Positions 1 through 6,507 of a DNA stretch of 13,269 bases are shown here, one piece after another. The stretch is from CAADGL01 sp964643885 (GTDB lineage Bacteria > Planctomycetota > Phycisphaerae > UBA1845 > Fen-1342). The stretch lies in assembly GCA_964643885.1 (NCBI GenBank), contig CAZXUI010000101.1:1-13269 (forward strand), read 5' to 3'. Below the pieces are notes generated by a model. That model was not told where the DNA came from and searched no databases. It worked only from the letters and a program-made list of their open reading frames with translations. Position numbers and translations under genes: made by a program. Within the stretch, counting starts at the first letter, position 1, and every line of letters starts with the position of its first letter.

Positions 1-34
1 TTGGTCGCCGACTGACCCGCCGCTTGGCTCTGAT

Positions 35-206
35 CCGAGCCGCGACCGTAAGGGAGCGGGCTGGGGGTGGCCCGGCGCCCGCGCAAGCGTCCGATGACAT
101 TCACCTATCTCAGGCGCTGGTGCGTTGATTTCAGGCGTGCGCGTTTCGACGCGTGTACGCGGCGGCGGTTGCTCACCCGGCCCGCTCCCTTACGGTCGCG
201 GCTCGG
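35..206. repeat. 27-bp perfect inverted repeat pair
   Basis: Positions 35-61 and 180-206 are perfect reverse complements of each other (27 bp), separated by 118 bp with no open frame of note. The core reads CCGCGACCGTAAGGGAGCGG on the plus strand in the left copy and its complement in the right copy. From memory, very similar GC-rich words are scattered between genes in many Planctomycetota genomes, but this was not searched. The arrangement could be a MITE-like element or two independent insertions of one interspersed repeat in opposite orientation. No target-site duplication is obvious. Confidence 0.7.
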
Positions 207-234
207 TGCACACGAACACTCGTGGCTCGGTGCA
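200..234. repeat. short direct repeat, 24-bp period
   Basis: The word GGCTCGGTGCA occurs at 200-210 and again at 224-234. Between them CACGAACACTCGTG (211-224) can form a 5-bp stem with a 4-nt loop. The block lies just downstream of the glsB-like gene stop (243, minus strand) and abuts the right arm of the inverted repeat. It may be part of the same interspersed element or a weak 3' structure; there is no T-tract. Confidence 0.45.
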
Positions 235-242
235 ACTCGTCC

Positions 243-491
243 TCACAACCGATGCTTGAACTGCTGCAAGATGAACAGGAACACCAGCGCACCCAGCGTC
301 GCCATGATCAGCGAACCGCACGTGCCGTACGCCGACAGCCCCACCAGCCGGAAGATCATCCCGCCGACCACCGCGCCGATCGTGCCGACCACCAGGTTCC
401 CCACCAGTCCGAAATCGCGCCCCTTGGAAAGCTGGCCGGCCAGCCACCCCGCCGCCAGCCCGATCAGCAGGAACCAGAGCAGATCCAGCAC
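243..491 (-). CDS. GlsB/YeaQ/YmgE-family small membrane protein
   Basis: An 82-residue, strongly hydrophobic protein with three predicted membrane helices at about residues 4-20, 28-50 and 58-76. Glycine-rich patterns (GLAAGWLAGQL at 11-21 and VGNLVVGTIGAVVGG at 30-44) are the hallmark of the family named transglycosylase-associated or GlsB/YeaQ/YmgE stress response proteins. These are inner-membrane proteins of unclear biochemical role that are induced by general stress in several bacteria. The start is GTG at 491, chosen because GGAGGGAGG lies just upstream. The gene begins 27 bp after the stop of the hibernation-factor gene on the same strand, so the two are probably cotranscribed. Length matches the family (about 80-90 residues). 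Family call is secure; the precise function is not known. Confidence 0.88.
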   Translation of the reverse strand: MLDLLWFLLIGLAAGWLAGQLSKGRDFGLVGNLVVGTIGAVVGGMIFRLVGLSAYGTCGSLIMATLGALVFLFILQQFKHRL

Positions 492-518
492 GCGCCTCCC
501 TCCGCCCGCCCGCGGCGG

Positions 519-833
519 CTAATGATGCTTGTCGCGCAGCTTGTCCAGATGCCGCGCCAGTGCGTGGCTCGCCCGGTCGATCGCCGACGAGACCGTCGCG
601 TGCACCGTTTCGCCCTTCTCTTCGACGATCAGCTCGCCGCGCGGGTGCAGAATCAACATCACGTTGCACTCCTGATCCACCCCCCCTTTCGGACCGTTCA
701 CATCCCGCAGGCGGAAGCGAACCTGCCGCACCCGATCCTCGAAACGGTCGAACGCGTGGTGCACACGCTCGTCGATGAAGCTGCGCAGCTCCTCGTCCAC
801 GTTCACGCGGTCCGTCGTGATCTCGATCTCCAT
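519..833 (-). CDS. hpf: short ribosome hibernation promoting factor (HPF/RaiA family)
   Basis: A 104-residue protein starting at ATG 833 behind GGGAGGAAGG. It has the beta-alpha-beta-beta-beta-alpha pattern of the HPF/RaiA (sigma-54 modulation) domain: strand MEIEITTDR at the N-terminus, helix about 11-27 (NVDEELRSFIDERVHHAFDR), strands around 36-46, 54-62 and 66-73, then a long basic helix (about 78-104) ending in the charged tail KLRDKHH. In this family the protein sits in the mRNA/tRNA channel of the 30S subunit and silences ribosomes when growth stops. It has the short form only: there is no C-terminal dimerisation domain of long HPF, so 100S formation would need another partner. A -10-like TAGAAT lies at 870-875 on the minus strand, without a convincing -35. 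The glsB-like gene follows 27 bp downstream, suggesting a stationary-phase/stress unit. Confidence 0.88.
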   Translation of the reverse strand: MEIEITTDRVNVDEELRSFIDERVHHAFDRFEDRVRQVRFRLRDVNGPKGGVDQECNVMLILHPRGELIVEEKGETVHATVSSAIDRASHALARHLDKLRDKHH

Positions 834-924
834 CGCCTTCCTCCCGCAAGTAGGTTCGTGATCCAGCGGATTCTATGCGCGGCCTGCGGGTCGAACGGTC
901 GAGAAAATGCCCGGATTTGCACTG

Positions 925-943
925 GCCGCGCAACGCGCGCGGC
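925..943 (-). terminator. GC hairpin after the toroid-protein gene
   Basis: GCCGCGC at 925-931 pairs perfectly with GCGCGGC at 937-943 around a 5-nt loop (7-bp stem). It lies about 44 bp past the stop of the toroid-protein gene on the minus strand. There is no immediate U-tract on the RNA; a short CATTTTC follows about 20 nt later. It is a candidate intrinsic-like or 3'-stabilising structure, and high GC makes chance hairpins common. Confidence 0.3.
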
Positions 944-986
944 AGCAGGTGAATCCCGGCCGCGCCGCCCGGAGGCCGCCCGCGCC

Positions 987-2132
987 TCACTCGACCGCCG
1001 GAAACGCCGCCTGAAGCGCCAGCATCGAATACGCCGTCGTCAGCGCCGGCAGACCTTCCATCCACCGGTCCTGCTCATTGACCCAGCTCCCGTCGGGCTT
1101 CTGAAGAATCGCCAGCTTCTCAGCCAGCTCCTGCCGCCAGCGATGCTCGCGGCCGACGTGATCCTTGACGACCTCCTCGCCCCACGCGGCCAGCGCCCGC
1201 CCGAAAACGTGGTAGTAGTAGTAGAGCCCCTCCTTCGACTGCGCCCCGGGCATATTCGGGTTGGAATCCAGCGTCCAGTAGCGCCCGATCCACTCCCGCG
1301 CCGCCTTGACGCGCGGGTCATCGCGCTTCAGCCCGGCGTAGAGCATGCTCTTGAAGCCCGCGTACGTCATCGAGCCGTAGCTGCGCAGCTCCTTGCGGCC
1401 GTCGACCTCCCACTCGCCCGCCTTGCTCTCCCCCCCGTTCGCCGGCGAATAGATGAACCCGCCCGACGACGAGCCCTTGGCCAGCGCCTGATCATTCGTC
1501 TCGCCCAGCATCTGGCAGCGCGAGATGAAAGCCAGCGCCTTGCGATAGGCCGGGTCGTCCTTCGCCAGTCCGCTGTCGTGCAGCGCCTCGACCATCATCT
1601 GCGTGTTCGACAGGTCCGGCCGCTCGCCGCGCCCGTAGCCCGCGCCGCCATACCAGGGATGGTCGACCGAGATATCCTCGCCCTCGTCCCACTGGTGCCT
1701 GGTCAGAAACGCCTGAAGCCGCTGGATCGCCTCGCGGTGCTTCGCGCCCCCGGCCGCCGCGAGCATCGACAGCGCCACGCTCGACTCATAGTTCTTCAGC
1801 AACCCGCCGGACGAGTAGATGCCGCCGTCGTCATTCTGGAATCGCAGCACGAATTGAATGCCGCGCTGCACGGCCGGATGCTCCGGCCCGATGTCCGCCT
1901 GCTGAATCAGCGCCTTGAGCACCAGGCACGAGACGCCCGGCCCCGTCTGCGACGCCCAGCCGCCGTCCGCCTCCTGCGCCGCCAGCAGATACTTCGCCCC
2001 GCGCTCCAGCATCTGCCCGACGCGCCGCTCGACCGCCGCCCCCCGCTGCTCCTGCGGCGCCGCCGGACGCGTCTGCTGCCCCACGCCGACCGCGACCGCA
2101 AGCATGATTGAAACGGCCGACTGCATGAACAC
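987..2132 (-). CDS. exported squalene-cyclase/prenyltransferase-repeat (alpha-alpha toroid) protein
   Basis: A 381-residue protein with an N-terminal signal peptide (about 1-20, core AVSIMLAVAVGVG). The mature part is a series of helical hairpin repeats with QW-like motifs: QEADGGW (53-59), QNDDGG (99-104), SSGGFIYSP (222-230) and QKPDGSW (344-350). These place it in the terpenoid cyclase/protein prenyltransferase alpha-alpha toroid superfamily. I see no DXDD motif of hopene cyclases, and no zinc-ligand set of protein prenyltransferases could be assigned, so a catalytic cyclase role is not supported. Such secreted toroid proteins are frequent in planctomycetes and have unknown function. Length is about 60 percent of a true squalene-hopene cyclase. 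The start could be GTG 2132 or ATG 2126, since AAGGAGG precedes both (5 or 11 nt spacing). It follows the metallopeptidase gene by 31 bp and is probably cotranscribed with it. Confidence 0.8.
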   Translation of the reverse strand: MFMQSAVSIMLAVAVGVGQQTRPAAPQEQRGAAVERRVGQMLERGAKYLLAAQEADGGWASQTGPGVSCLVLKALIQQADIGPEHPAVQRGIQFVLRFQNDDGGIYSSGGLLKNYESSVALSMLAAAGGAKHREAIQRLQAFLTRHQWDEGEDISVDHPWYGGAGYGRGERPDLSNTQMMVEALHDSGLAKDDPAYRKALAFISRCQMLGETNDQALAKGSSSGGFIYSPANGGESKAGEWEVDGRKELRSYGSMTYAGFKSMLYAGLKRDDPRVKAAREWIGRYWTLDSNPNMPGAQSKEGLYYYYHVFGRALAAWGEEVVKDHVGREHRWRQELAEKLAILQKPDGSWVNEQDRWMEGLPALTTAYSMLALQAAFPAVE

Positions 2133-2163
2133 GGCAACCTCCTTCTGGCTCGAATGCGCCTAT

Positions 2164-2538
2164 TCAATCGTAGCCGAGCTCTTCGAGCCGCTCCTCATCG
2201 AGGCCGAAATGATGCCCGATCTCGTGCAGGACGGTGATGCGGATCTCCTCCACCAGCTCCTCGGGCGACTCGCACATCTCGCACAGGTTGTCGCGGAAGA
2301 TCAGGATGCGGTCGGGCAGCACGCTTCCGCCGCCCTCGATGCCCTTGTCTTCCAGCGGCACGCCCACGTACAGCCCCAGCAGATCGTCCGGCACGTCGTG
2401 CGCGCGCATCAGGGCCGCATCCGGACGCCCCCGCACCTCGATGCTCACGTTATCGAGATAAGGGCGGAACTCGGCCGGCACCTCGTCCAGCGCCTGCTGC
2501 ACCAGTCGGTCGAACTCCCTGTCCGTCACGTGTATCAT
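2164..2538 (-). CDS. small zincin-like metallopeptidase family protein
   Basis: A 124-residue cytosolic protein beginning MIHVTDREFDRLVQQALDEVP. The C-terminal part carries the zinc motif HEIGH (105-109) within HEIGHHFGLDEE, giving HExxHxxGxxD with Asp114 as likely third ligand. This arrangement, the N-terminal DxxEFxxLVxxALxxxP-type segment and the length of about 120 residues match the minimal gluzincin-like family often labelled metallopeptidase family protein (Pfam Zincin_1). Its substrates are unknown. The start ATG at 2538 has only a weak ribosome-binding site, but it agrees with the usual N-terminus of the family. A promoter lies at 2597-2625. The gene heads a two-gene unit with the exported toroid protein, 31 bp downstream. 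Confidence 0.85.
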   Translation of the reverse strand: MIHVTDREFDRLVQQALDEVPAEFRPYLDNVSIEVRGRPDAALMRAHDVPDDLLGLYVGVPLEDKGIEGGGSVLPDRILIFRDNLCEMCESPEELVEEIRITVLHEIGHHFGLDEERLEELGYD

Positions 2539-2596
2539 GCCTGGGAATTCCCGCTTCGTGGCTGCATGGCGCAGGCCGGAGCCTCATTCTTCACGG

Positions 2597-2625
2597 AGTA
2601 TAGATAGTGCCCTTCGCCAAGCCAA
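2597..2625 (-). promoter_or_regulatory. sigma-70-type promoter for the metallopeptidase unit
   Basis: Read on the minus strand, TTGGCT (2625-2620) and TATACT (2602-2597) are separated by 17 bp, close to the sigma-70 consensus. Transcription would begin near 2590, leaving a leader of about 50 nt before ATG 2538. Its position overlaps GTG 2607 and ATG 2625 on the plus strand, which argues against those codons being the start of sppA. Confidence 0.6.
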
Positions 2626-2681
2626 TGGAGACGCGCAGCACGGGCCGGCCGCCCGCCATTCCGGCTGCTCCGAAAATGGGG

Positions 2682-2723
2682 GACCGGTCTCTGACCGGTC
2701 GCTGGACGACCGGTCTCCGACCG
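2682..2723. repeat. cluster of GACCGGTC palindromes
   Basis: The 8-bp palindrome GACCGGTC occurs three times, at 2682-2689, 2693-2700 and 2708-2715, followed by a half copy GACCG at 2719-2723. Start-to-start distances are 11, 15 and 11 bp, so the unit looks like a duplicated GACCGGTC-tc-GACCG pair. It lies in the leader of sppA between the divergent promoter and the first conserved part of SppA. It could be an interspersed palindromic repeat or a multi-site operator. Confidence 0.65.
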
Positions 2724-2792
2724 CTCGCGGAGCTGCCCTGTCGACGGCGGTTCGCCTCCGCAGGACCCACCGGTTTTCATCCAAGCTGCCGA

Positions 2793-3890
2793 TTGCTCCG
2801 ATCGTGTGGTCCTGATGCGAGAATCCTTTCTCGCGCCCGCAGCCTCACTGACCGCACGGTTCGGAGCAATCCCCGCTCGGCCGGCTGCCGCCGCGCCGGC
2901 CGCCTCGCCCTCCTCGCCCTCGCCGCCGCCGCCGGACTGCTCGCTGGCTGCGCCCCGGTCAGCTTCCTGATCACCCCGGTCGTCGCCGAGCGCGATCTTC
3001 AGGAATACGAGGTCGGCCGCGAGAGCATCTGGGCCTCGAAGAAGATCGCCCTGCTGGAGGTGGACGGCGTGCTGCGCAACGCCCGCTCCAGCTCGCTGCT
3101 CGGTGTCGAGGGAGAGAACCCCGTCTCGCTGTTCAAGGAGAAACTCGACAAGGCCGCCCGCGACGAACAGGTGCGGGCCGTCGTGCTGCGGATCAACTCG
3201 CCCGGCGGCGGCGTCACCGCCAGCGACATGATCTACCAGGAAATCCGCAAATTCCGGGCCGACACGGGCAAGCCCGTGGTCGCCTGCATGCTCGACGTGG
3301 CCGCATCCGGCGGCTACTACATCGCCTGCGCCGCGGACAGGATCTGCGCTCACCCGACGACCGTCACCGGCAGCATCGGCGTGATCATGATCGCGCCGGA
3401 CATCTCCGGCACCATGAGCAAGATCGGCGCCCGGGCCAACATCATCAAGAGCGGCGAGCTGAAGGACGCCGGCTCCCCCTTCCGCGAAATGACCGAGCGC
3501 GACCGGGCCGTCTTCCAGCAGATGATCGACACGATGTACGAGCGCTTCGTCGCCGTCGTCGCCGAGGGCCGGCCCGGCGTCCCCGCGGCCCGCATTCGCG
3601 AAATGGCCGACGGTCGCGTCTTCCTCGCGACCACCGCCCGGGAGGCCGGCCTGATCGACGAGATCACGGATATCGACGGGGCGATCCGCCTGGCCCGCTC
3701 CGACGCCGGACTGGCCGACACCCCCATCGTGGTGGTGCAATTTGCCCGCCCGATCGCCCACCGCCCGAACGTCTACGCGTCGACGTCCGCCCCGCCGGCC
3801 ACGCAGGTGAACCTGATCAACGTTGACCTGCCGAGTTGGCTGGACGGGACCAGCCCGCAGTTCCTGTACCTCTGGGCGCCGGGCTGGTGA
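2793..3890 (+). CDS. sppA: signal peptide peptidase SppA, lipoprotein-type
   Basis: A serine protease of the SppA/S49 family that acts on membrane-embedded signal peptides and envelope proteins at the cytoplasmic membrane. Counting from TTG 2793 (365 residues), a hydrophobic segment (about 38-52) ends in the lipobox LLAGC with Cys53, so the mature protein is probably lipid-anchored. The Ser/Lys dyad is clear: Ser172 in DVAASGGYY and Lys224 in KSGELKDAGSP, matching the positions of Ser147 and Lys199 in Bacillus subtilis SppA. Other family motifs are RINSPGG (133-139) and TGSIGVIM (192-199). It is the short single-domain form rather than the duplicated E. coli form. The start is uncertain: in-frame candidates are GTG 2607, ATG 2625, ATG 2676 and TTG 2793. 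None has a good ribosome-binding site except GTG 2607 (GGAG, 8 nt), which lies in a divergent promoter. TTG 2793 is nearest the signal sequence and was chosen for that reason. Confidence 0.88.
   Translation: MLRSCGPDARILSRARSLTDRTVRSNPRSAGCRRAGRLALLALAAAAGLLAGCAPVSFLITPVVAERDLQEYEVGRESIWASKKIALLEVDGVLRNARSSSLLGVEGENPVSLFKEKLDKAARDEQVRAVVLRINSPGGGVTASDMIYQEIRKFRADTGKPVVACMLDVAASGGYYIACAADRICAHPTTVTGSIGVIMIAPDISGTMSKIGARANIIKSGELKDAGSPFREMTERDRAVFQQMIDTMYERFVAVVAEGRPGVPAARIREMADGRVFLATTAREAGLIDEITDIDGAIRLARSDAGLADTPIVVVQFARPIAHRPNVYASTSAPPATQVNLINVDLPSWLDGTSPQFLYLWAPGW
2817..2834 (+). other. small hairpin near the sppA 5' end
   Basis: GCGAGAA (2817-2823) and TTCTCGC (2828-2834) form a perfect 7-bp stem with a TCCT loop. 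It falls between the candidate TTG start and the conserved lipoprotein signal. If translation really begins further downstream, this would be a leader hairpin; otherwise it is a coding-region coincidence. Confidence 0.35.
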
Positions 3891-3900
3891 CCGCGCGGCC

Positions 3901-5691
3901 TCAGGCCTGCGCCACGCCGCCCATGGCCGCGTCGCCCTGCGCCTGCATCCGCTGCACGCCGGGAATGTGCGTGCCGAGCGGATCGAGGCTGGGGTGGATG
4001 TTCGTCTCGAACCCGGGCGCCAGGTGCGAATATCGGAACATCGGCAGCGACGCATCCACCGAGCCGCGCACCCACCCCTCCAGCAGCATCGTCTCCAGCG
4101 TCGCCATCGCCTGCGCCACGTAGTGACCCGGCGTCATGCCGAACCGACCGGACGGGTTGTTCGACCGCCGCGTCAGCTCCTTGCCGATCGCGACGATGTG
4201 GCTGTGCCGCGAAAGCACGTCGGCCACGGTTCCGTAGAGCCCGACCATCGGCAGCCAGCGGCCGCCGCGGACGTAGCACTCGGCCTTCATGATCTTGCCG
4301 CCGTGATAGACGGGCATCTGGTCCTTGCGGGCCGCCAGCAGGTTCAGCGTGAAGGTGTTGTACTTGTTCAGCTCCCACGTCGCCTCGGACGCGTTCGTGA
4401 ACATCTTGTTGATTTCCTTGACCGCCAGCAGATCGAGCCCGCCCAGGCCCGGGAAGAGGAAATCCTCGTGCCCGAAGCCGCCCAGACTCAGCCAGCGGAA
4501 GGACTGCTCGGGCGAAAGGTCGAGCCCCGCCGTCCTGGCGATCTCCTGCGTGCACTCCTTCAGGTCGGTCGCCACGCCGTTGGCCGCGTACCAGTAGTCC
4601 GCGAAGCGGATGTACTGGAGCACGCGCCGGCTCTGACGCTCTTCGAAGGTCCGCCGCAGCCAGGCCGCGTCGTGCTCGCCACGCTCGATCGCGATGATGT
4701 TATATGCGCACTCGCGCCCGCCCATGTGCGCCAGCGTCATGCCGCCCGAGAGAATCGGATCGGCAAACCCGCCGCACTCGCCCACCAGGAACCAGTTCTC
4801 GCCCGCCATCCGCCGCGCCACGAAGGACCAGTCGCGCGTCGTGCGGACCTGGTTCTCCCGCGTGGCGTTCCTGGTCAGTTCCATGACGCGCGGCTCGCGC
4901 GAGAGCGCTTCCTGGTAGAGCTCCGCCGGCGCCAGGCCGCGCTGCTTGTAATACTCCGCCGGACAGACGAAGCCGATGCTCGTCCGCGTCGGGCCGATCG
5001 GGATGAACCAGATCCACCCGTTGCCGATGCTCATGATCTGGATCCGCGTGCCGCCCCGCCCGATCGTGATCGCCCACTGCGCATCGGTCCAGTAGTCCCA
5101 CACGGCGATGTTCTTCAGGCTGGTCGGCACGTACGTCTCGATCCCCAGCGCCCGCCGCAGGAATCCCGCGTAGCCCGACGCGTCGACGTACCACTTGGCG
5201 GTCACCGTCTCGCCCGTGGCGAGCTTCAACCCCGTCACGCGGTCGCCGTCGCGCTCCACGGACACGACGGCCGTCTCCTCGCGCACGTCGACGCCCATCT
5301 CGCGGGCGTGATCGAGCAGAATCTTGTCGTACACCGCCCGCTCGACCTGAAACGCCGTCAACCGCCGCTGGCCCGCGTAGGGCGCCGGCCGCGGCGCGTC
5401 CTCGTAGACGCTCAGCGGCAGGAACTCGAAGTCCCAGAGCTCGGGCGTGCGGCCCCAGCGGTACGTCGCGCCGACCTTGATCGGGAAGTTCGCGGCCTCG
5501 ACCTTGTCCCACGCACCCATCTCATGAAGGATCGCCCCGATGGCCGGGAGCTGACTCTCGCCGATGTGCTCGCGCGGAAACTTCTCGCGCTCCAGCAACA
5601 GCACCTTCAGTCGTGGGTGATACTTGCGCAGAAACGTCCCGACGGTCGACCCTCCTGGGCCGCCGCCGATAATGGCGACGTCGACATGCAT
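3901..5691 (-). CDS. flavin-dependent halogenase-like FAD monooxygenase
   Basis: A 596-residue protein starting at ATG 5691 behind AAAGGCGG. The N-terminus is a Rossmann FAD-binding site, VAIIGGGPGG (5-14), followed by HIGES (42-46). Three features point to the flavin-dependent halogenase group: WIWFIP (226-231) fits the WxWxIP signature; FADPILSGG (309-317) fits the FxPxSxG motif; and Lys72 in FPIKVGATYRWG sits where the catalytic lysine is found in carrier-bound and phenolic-type halogenases (CmlS/PltA-like). Such enzymes use FADH2, oxygen and halide to form hypohalous acid or a lysine haloamine. The C-terminal 230 residues (from about 365) are longer than in typical halogenases of about 500-540 residues and I do not recognise them. 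No carrier protein, flavin reductase or biosynthetic neighbour is present, so a non-halogenating monooxygenase or reductase role remains possible. It converges on sppA with only 10 bp between stops. Confidence 0.8.
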   Translation of the reverse strand: MHVDVAIIGGGPGGSTVGTFLRKYHPRLKVLLLEREKFPREHIGESQLPAIGAILHEMGAWDKVEAANFPIKVGATYRWGRTPELWDFEFLPLSVYEDAPRPAPYAGQRRLTAFQVERAVYDKILLDHAREMGVDVREETAVVSVERDGDRVTGLKLATGETVTAKWYVDASGYAGFLRRALGIETYVPTSLKNIAVWDYWTDAQWAITIGRGGTRIQIMSIGNGWIWFIPIGPTRTSIGFVCPAEYYKQRGLAPAELYQEALSREPRVMELTRNATRENQVRTTRDWSFVARRMAGENWFLVGECGGFADPILSGGMTLAHMGGRECAYNIIAIERGEHDAAWLRRTFEERQSRRVLQYIRFADYWYAANGVATDLKECTQEIARTAGLDLSPEQSFRWLSLGGFGHEDFLFPGLGGLDLLAVKEINKMFTNASEATWELNKYNTFTLNLLAARKDQMPVYHGGKIMKAECYVRGGRWLPMVGLYGTVADVLSRHSHIVAIGKELTRRSNNPSGRFGMTPGHYVAQAMATLETMLLEGWVRGSVDASLPMFRYSHLAPGFETNIHPSLDPLGTHIPGVQRMQAQGDAAMGGVAQA

Positions 5692-5756
5692 AGGTCCGCC
5701 TTTCCGTCGATCGCCCCCCGCCAGAGACGTGCATGCGCGGGACCGGGCCAGATCAG

Positions 5757-5768
5757 AAATTGCAATTT
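5757..5768. promoter_or_regulatory. AT-rich perfect palindrome, candidate operator of the halogenase gene
   Basis: AAATTGCAATTT is a perfect 12-bp palindrome in otherwise GC-rich DNA, about 65 bp upstream of the halogenase start codon. It sits where transcription from the proposed promoter at 5771-5799 would begin (near 5764), a classic repressor-site position. No regulator gene is adjacent. Confidence 0.4.
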
Positions 5769-5770
5769 GG

Positions 5771-5799
5771 ACTGTACCGATTCGCCCGCGACGAGTAAA
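5771..5799 (-). promoter_or_regulatory. possible promoter of the halogenase gene
   Basis: On the minus strand TTTACT (5799-5794) and TACAGT (5776-5771) are 17 bp apart. Each matches four of six sigma-70 consensus bases. The spacing is ideal and the location suits the ATG at 5691 (leader about 73 nt). Confidence 0.4.
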
Positions 5800-6099
5800 G
5801 ATCAATCGCGCGCGGCCGCACGTCCGCGGTCGCTTCCGCCGAGCGGGCGACAACCGTAGCAGGCTGCGTTGCGGATCCGGACGCGGAGCGCCACAGGCGG
5901 AGTGGGATCGTGAGGTGTGGCAGGATTCCTCGTCGCTGCGACGGCAGAACAGCTACGCCGATCAGTCCGCGTGCCACCGATCGACCGTTCTGCCACTTGG
6001 GCGCGCCGCCGGCGGCTCATCGCAGCGAGATGGCCGCGCGAACACGCTCATCCGACCCGGCGATCGTGTCGAACCGGCTCCGCTGAGCATATTCGGGGA

Positions 6100-6182
6100 T
6101 GGGCGCGGCAGGATTCGAACCTGCGTAGGCGTAAGCCAACGGGTTTACAGCCCGTCTCCTTTGGCCGCTCGGACACACGCCC
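6100..6182 (-). tRNA. tRNA-Tyr(GTA)
   Basis: Read on the minus strand the sequence opens GGGCGTG, which pairs with the closing CGCGCCC (one G-U pair), followed by discriminator A at 6100. The anticodon stem ACGGG/CCCGT encloses the loop CTGTAAA, giving anticodon GTA (plus positions 6146-6148) and hence tyrosine. The T arm contains GGTTCGAATCC. The extended variable arm between anticodon and T arms makes it class II, as expected for bacterial tRNA-Tyr. CCA is not encoded. It stands alone, with its own promoter about 40 bp upstream. Confidence 0.96.
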
Positions 6183-6222
6183 GCCGTCGCGCTCGGCCGC
6201 CTGTCGCGGCAGCGCACCGCAC

Positions 6223-6250
6223 AGTATAGAACGACTCGCCGGACTGTCCA
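6223..6250 (-). promoter_or_regulatory. tRNA-Tyr promoter
   Basis: On the minus strand TGGACA (6250-6245) and TATACT (6228-6223) are separated by 16 bp, each one base from the sigma-70 consensus. The predicted start near 6215 leaves a leader of about 33 nt before the tRNA 5' end at 6182, as is usual for processed tRNA transcripts. Confidence 0.72.
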
Positions 6251-6507
6251 GCCGCCCCTGATTCCAGCGCTGAGACTGCCCCGAACGCGGACCGAAACCG
6301 CTTTCGGGCAGACTTCGGGGGAATGATCCTCAAAATATGCTTGCCTTTTCGAGATCCGCGGTTAAGAATCATATGGAGCCTCGAATTACAGGCTCGACCT
6401 AGTTTGCTTCACACGGGCGGCATGTTCGGCTGCGGCGTTTCCCCCCGGCGCCCACCGACGTCCGCCCGCGCTTTTTTCCCCCACCTCTTCGCACGGCGCT
6501 CCCCCCC

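Larger units (their letters stand above)
5692..6099. other. intergenic region upstream of halogenase gene, no gene seen
   Basis: No credible coding sequence was found on either strand. It contains the presumed halogenase promoter and palindrome (5757-5799). A potentially structured segment follows: GGCAGAAC (5943-5950) pairs with GTTCTGCC (5987-5994), GTGGCAG (5917-5923) is an alternative partner for CTGCCAC (5990-5996), and CGTCGCTGCGACG (5931-5943) is a small local stem. The rest shows nothing distinctive. Confidence 0.5.

Noticed and set aside
153..2111. Very long open frame on the plus strand opposite the hibernation-factor and toroid genes
   Set aside because: It is antisense to well-supported genes, rich in Arg, His, Pro and Gln as expected from reading GC-rich genes backwards, and has no recognisable domain.
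2607..2792. Extra 62-residue N-terminal region of SppA from GTG 2607
   Set aside because: It would overlap a near-consensus divergent promoter and a palindrome cluster, and would put over 100 residues before the lipobox; the GGAG before it keeps this from being excluded fully.
3823..5859. Long plus-strand open frame opposite the halogenase-like gene
   Set aside because: The minus strand shows clear FAD and halogenase motifs with a ribosome-binding site; the plus frame has only Arg/His/Pro-rich low-complexity sequence.
5917..6261. Short open frames around the tRNA-Tyr gene
   Set aside because: They read through the tRNA or its antisense, have no ribosome-binding site and show no domain.
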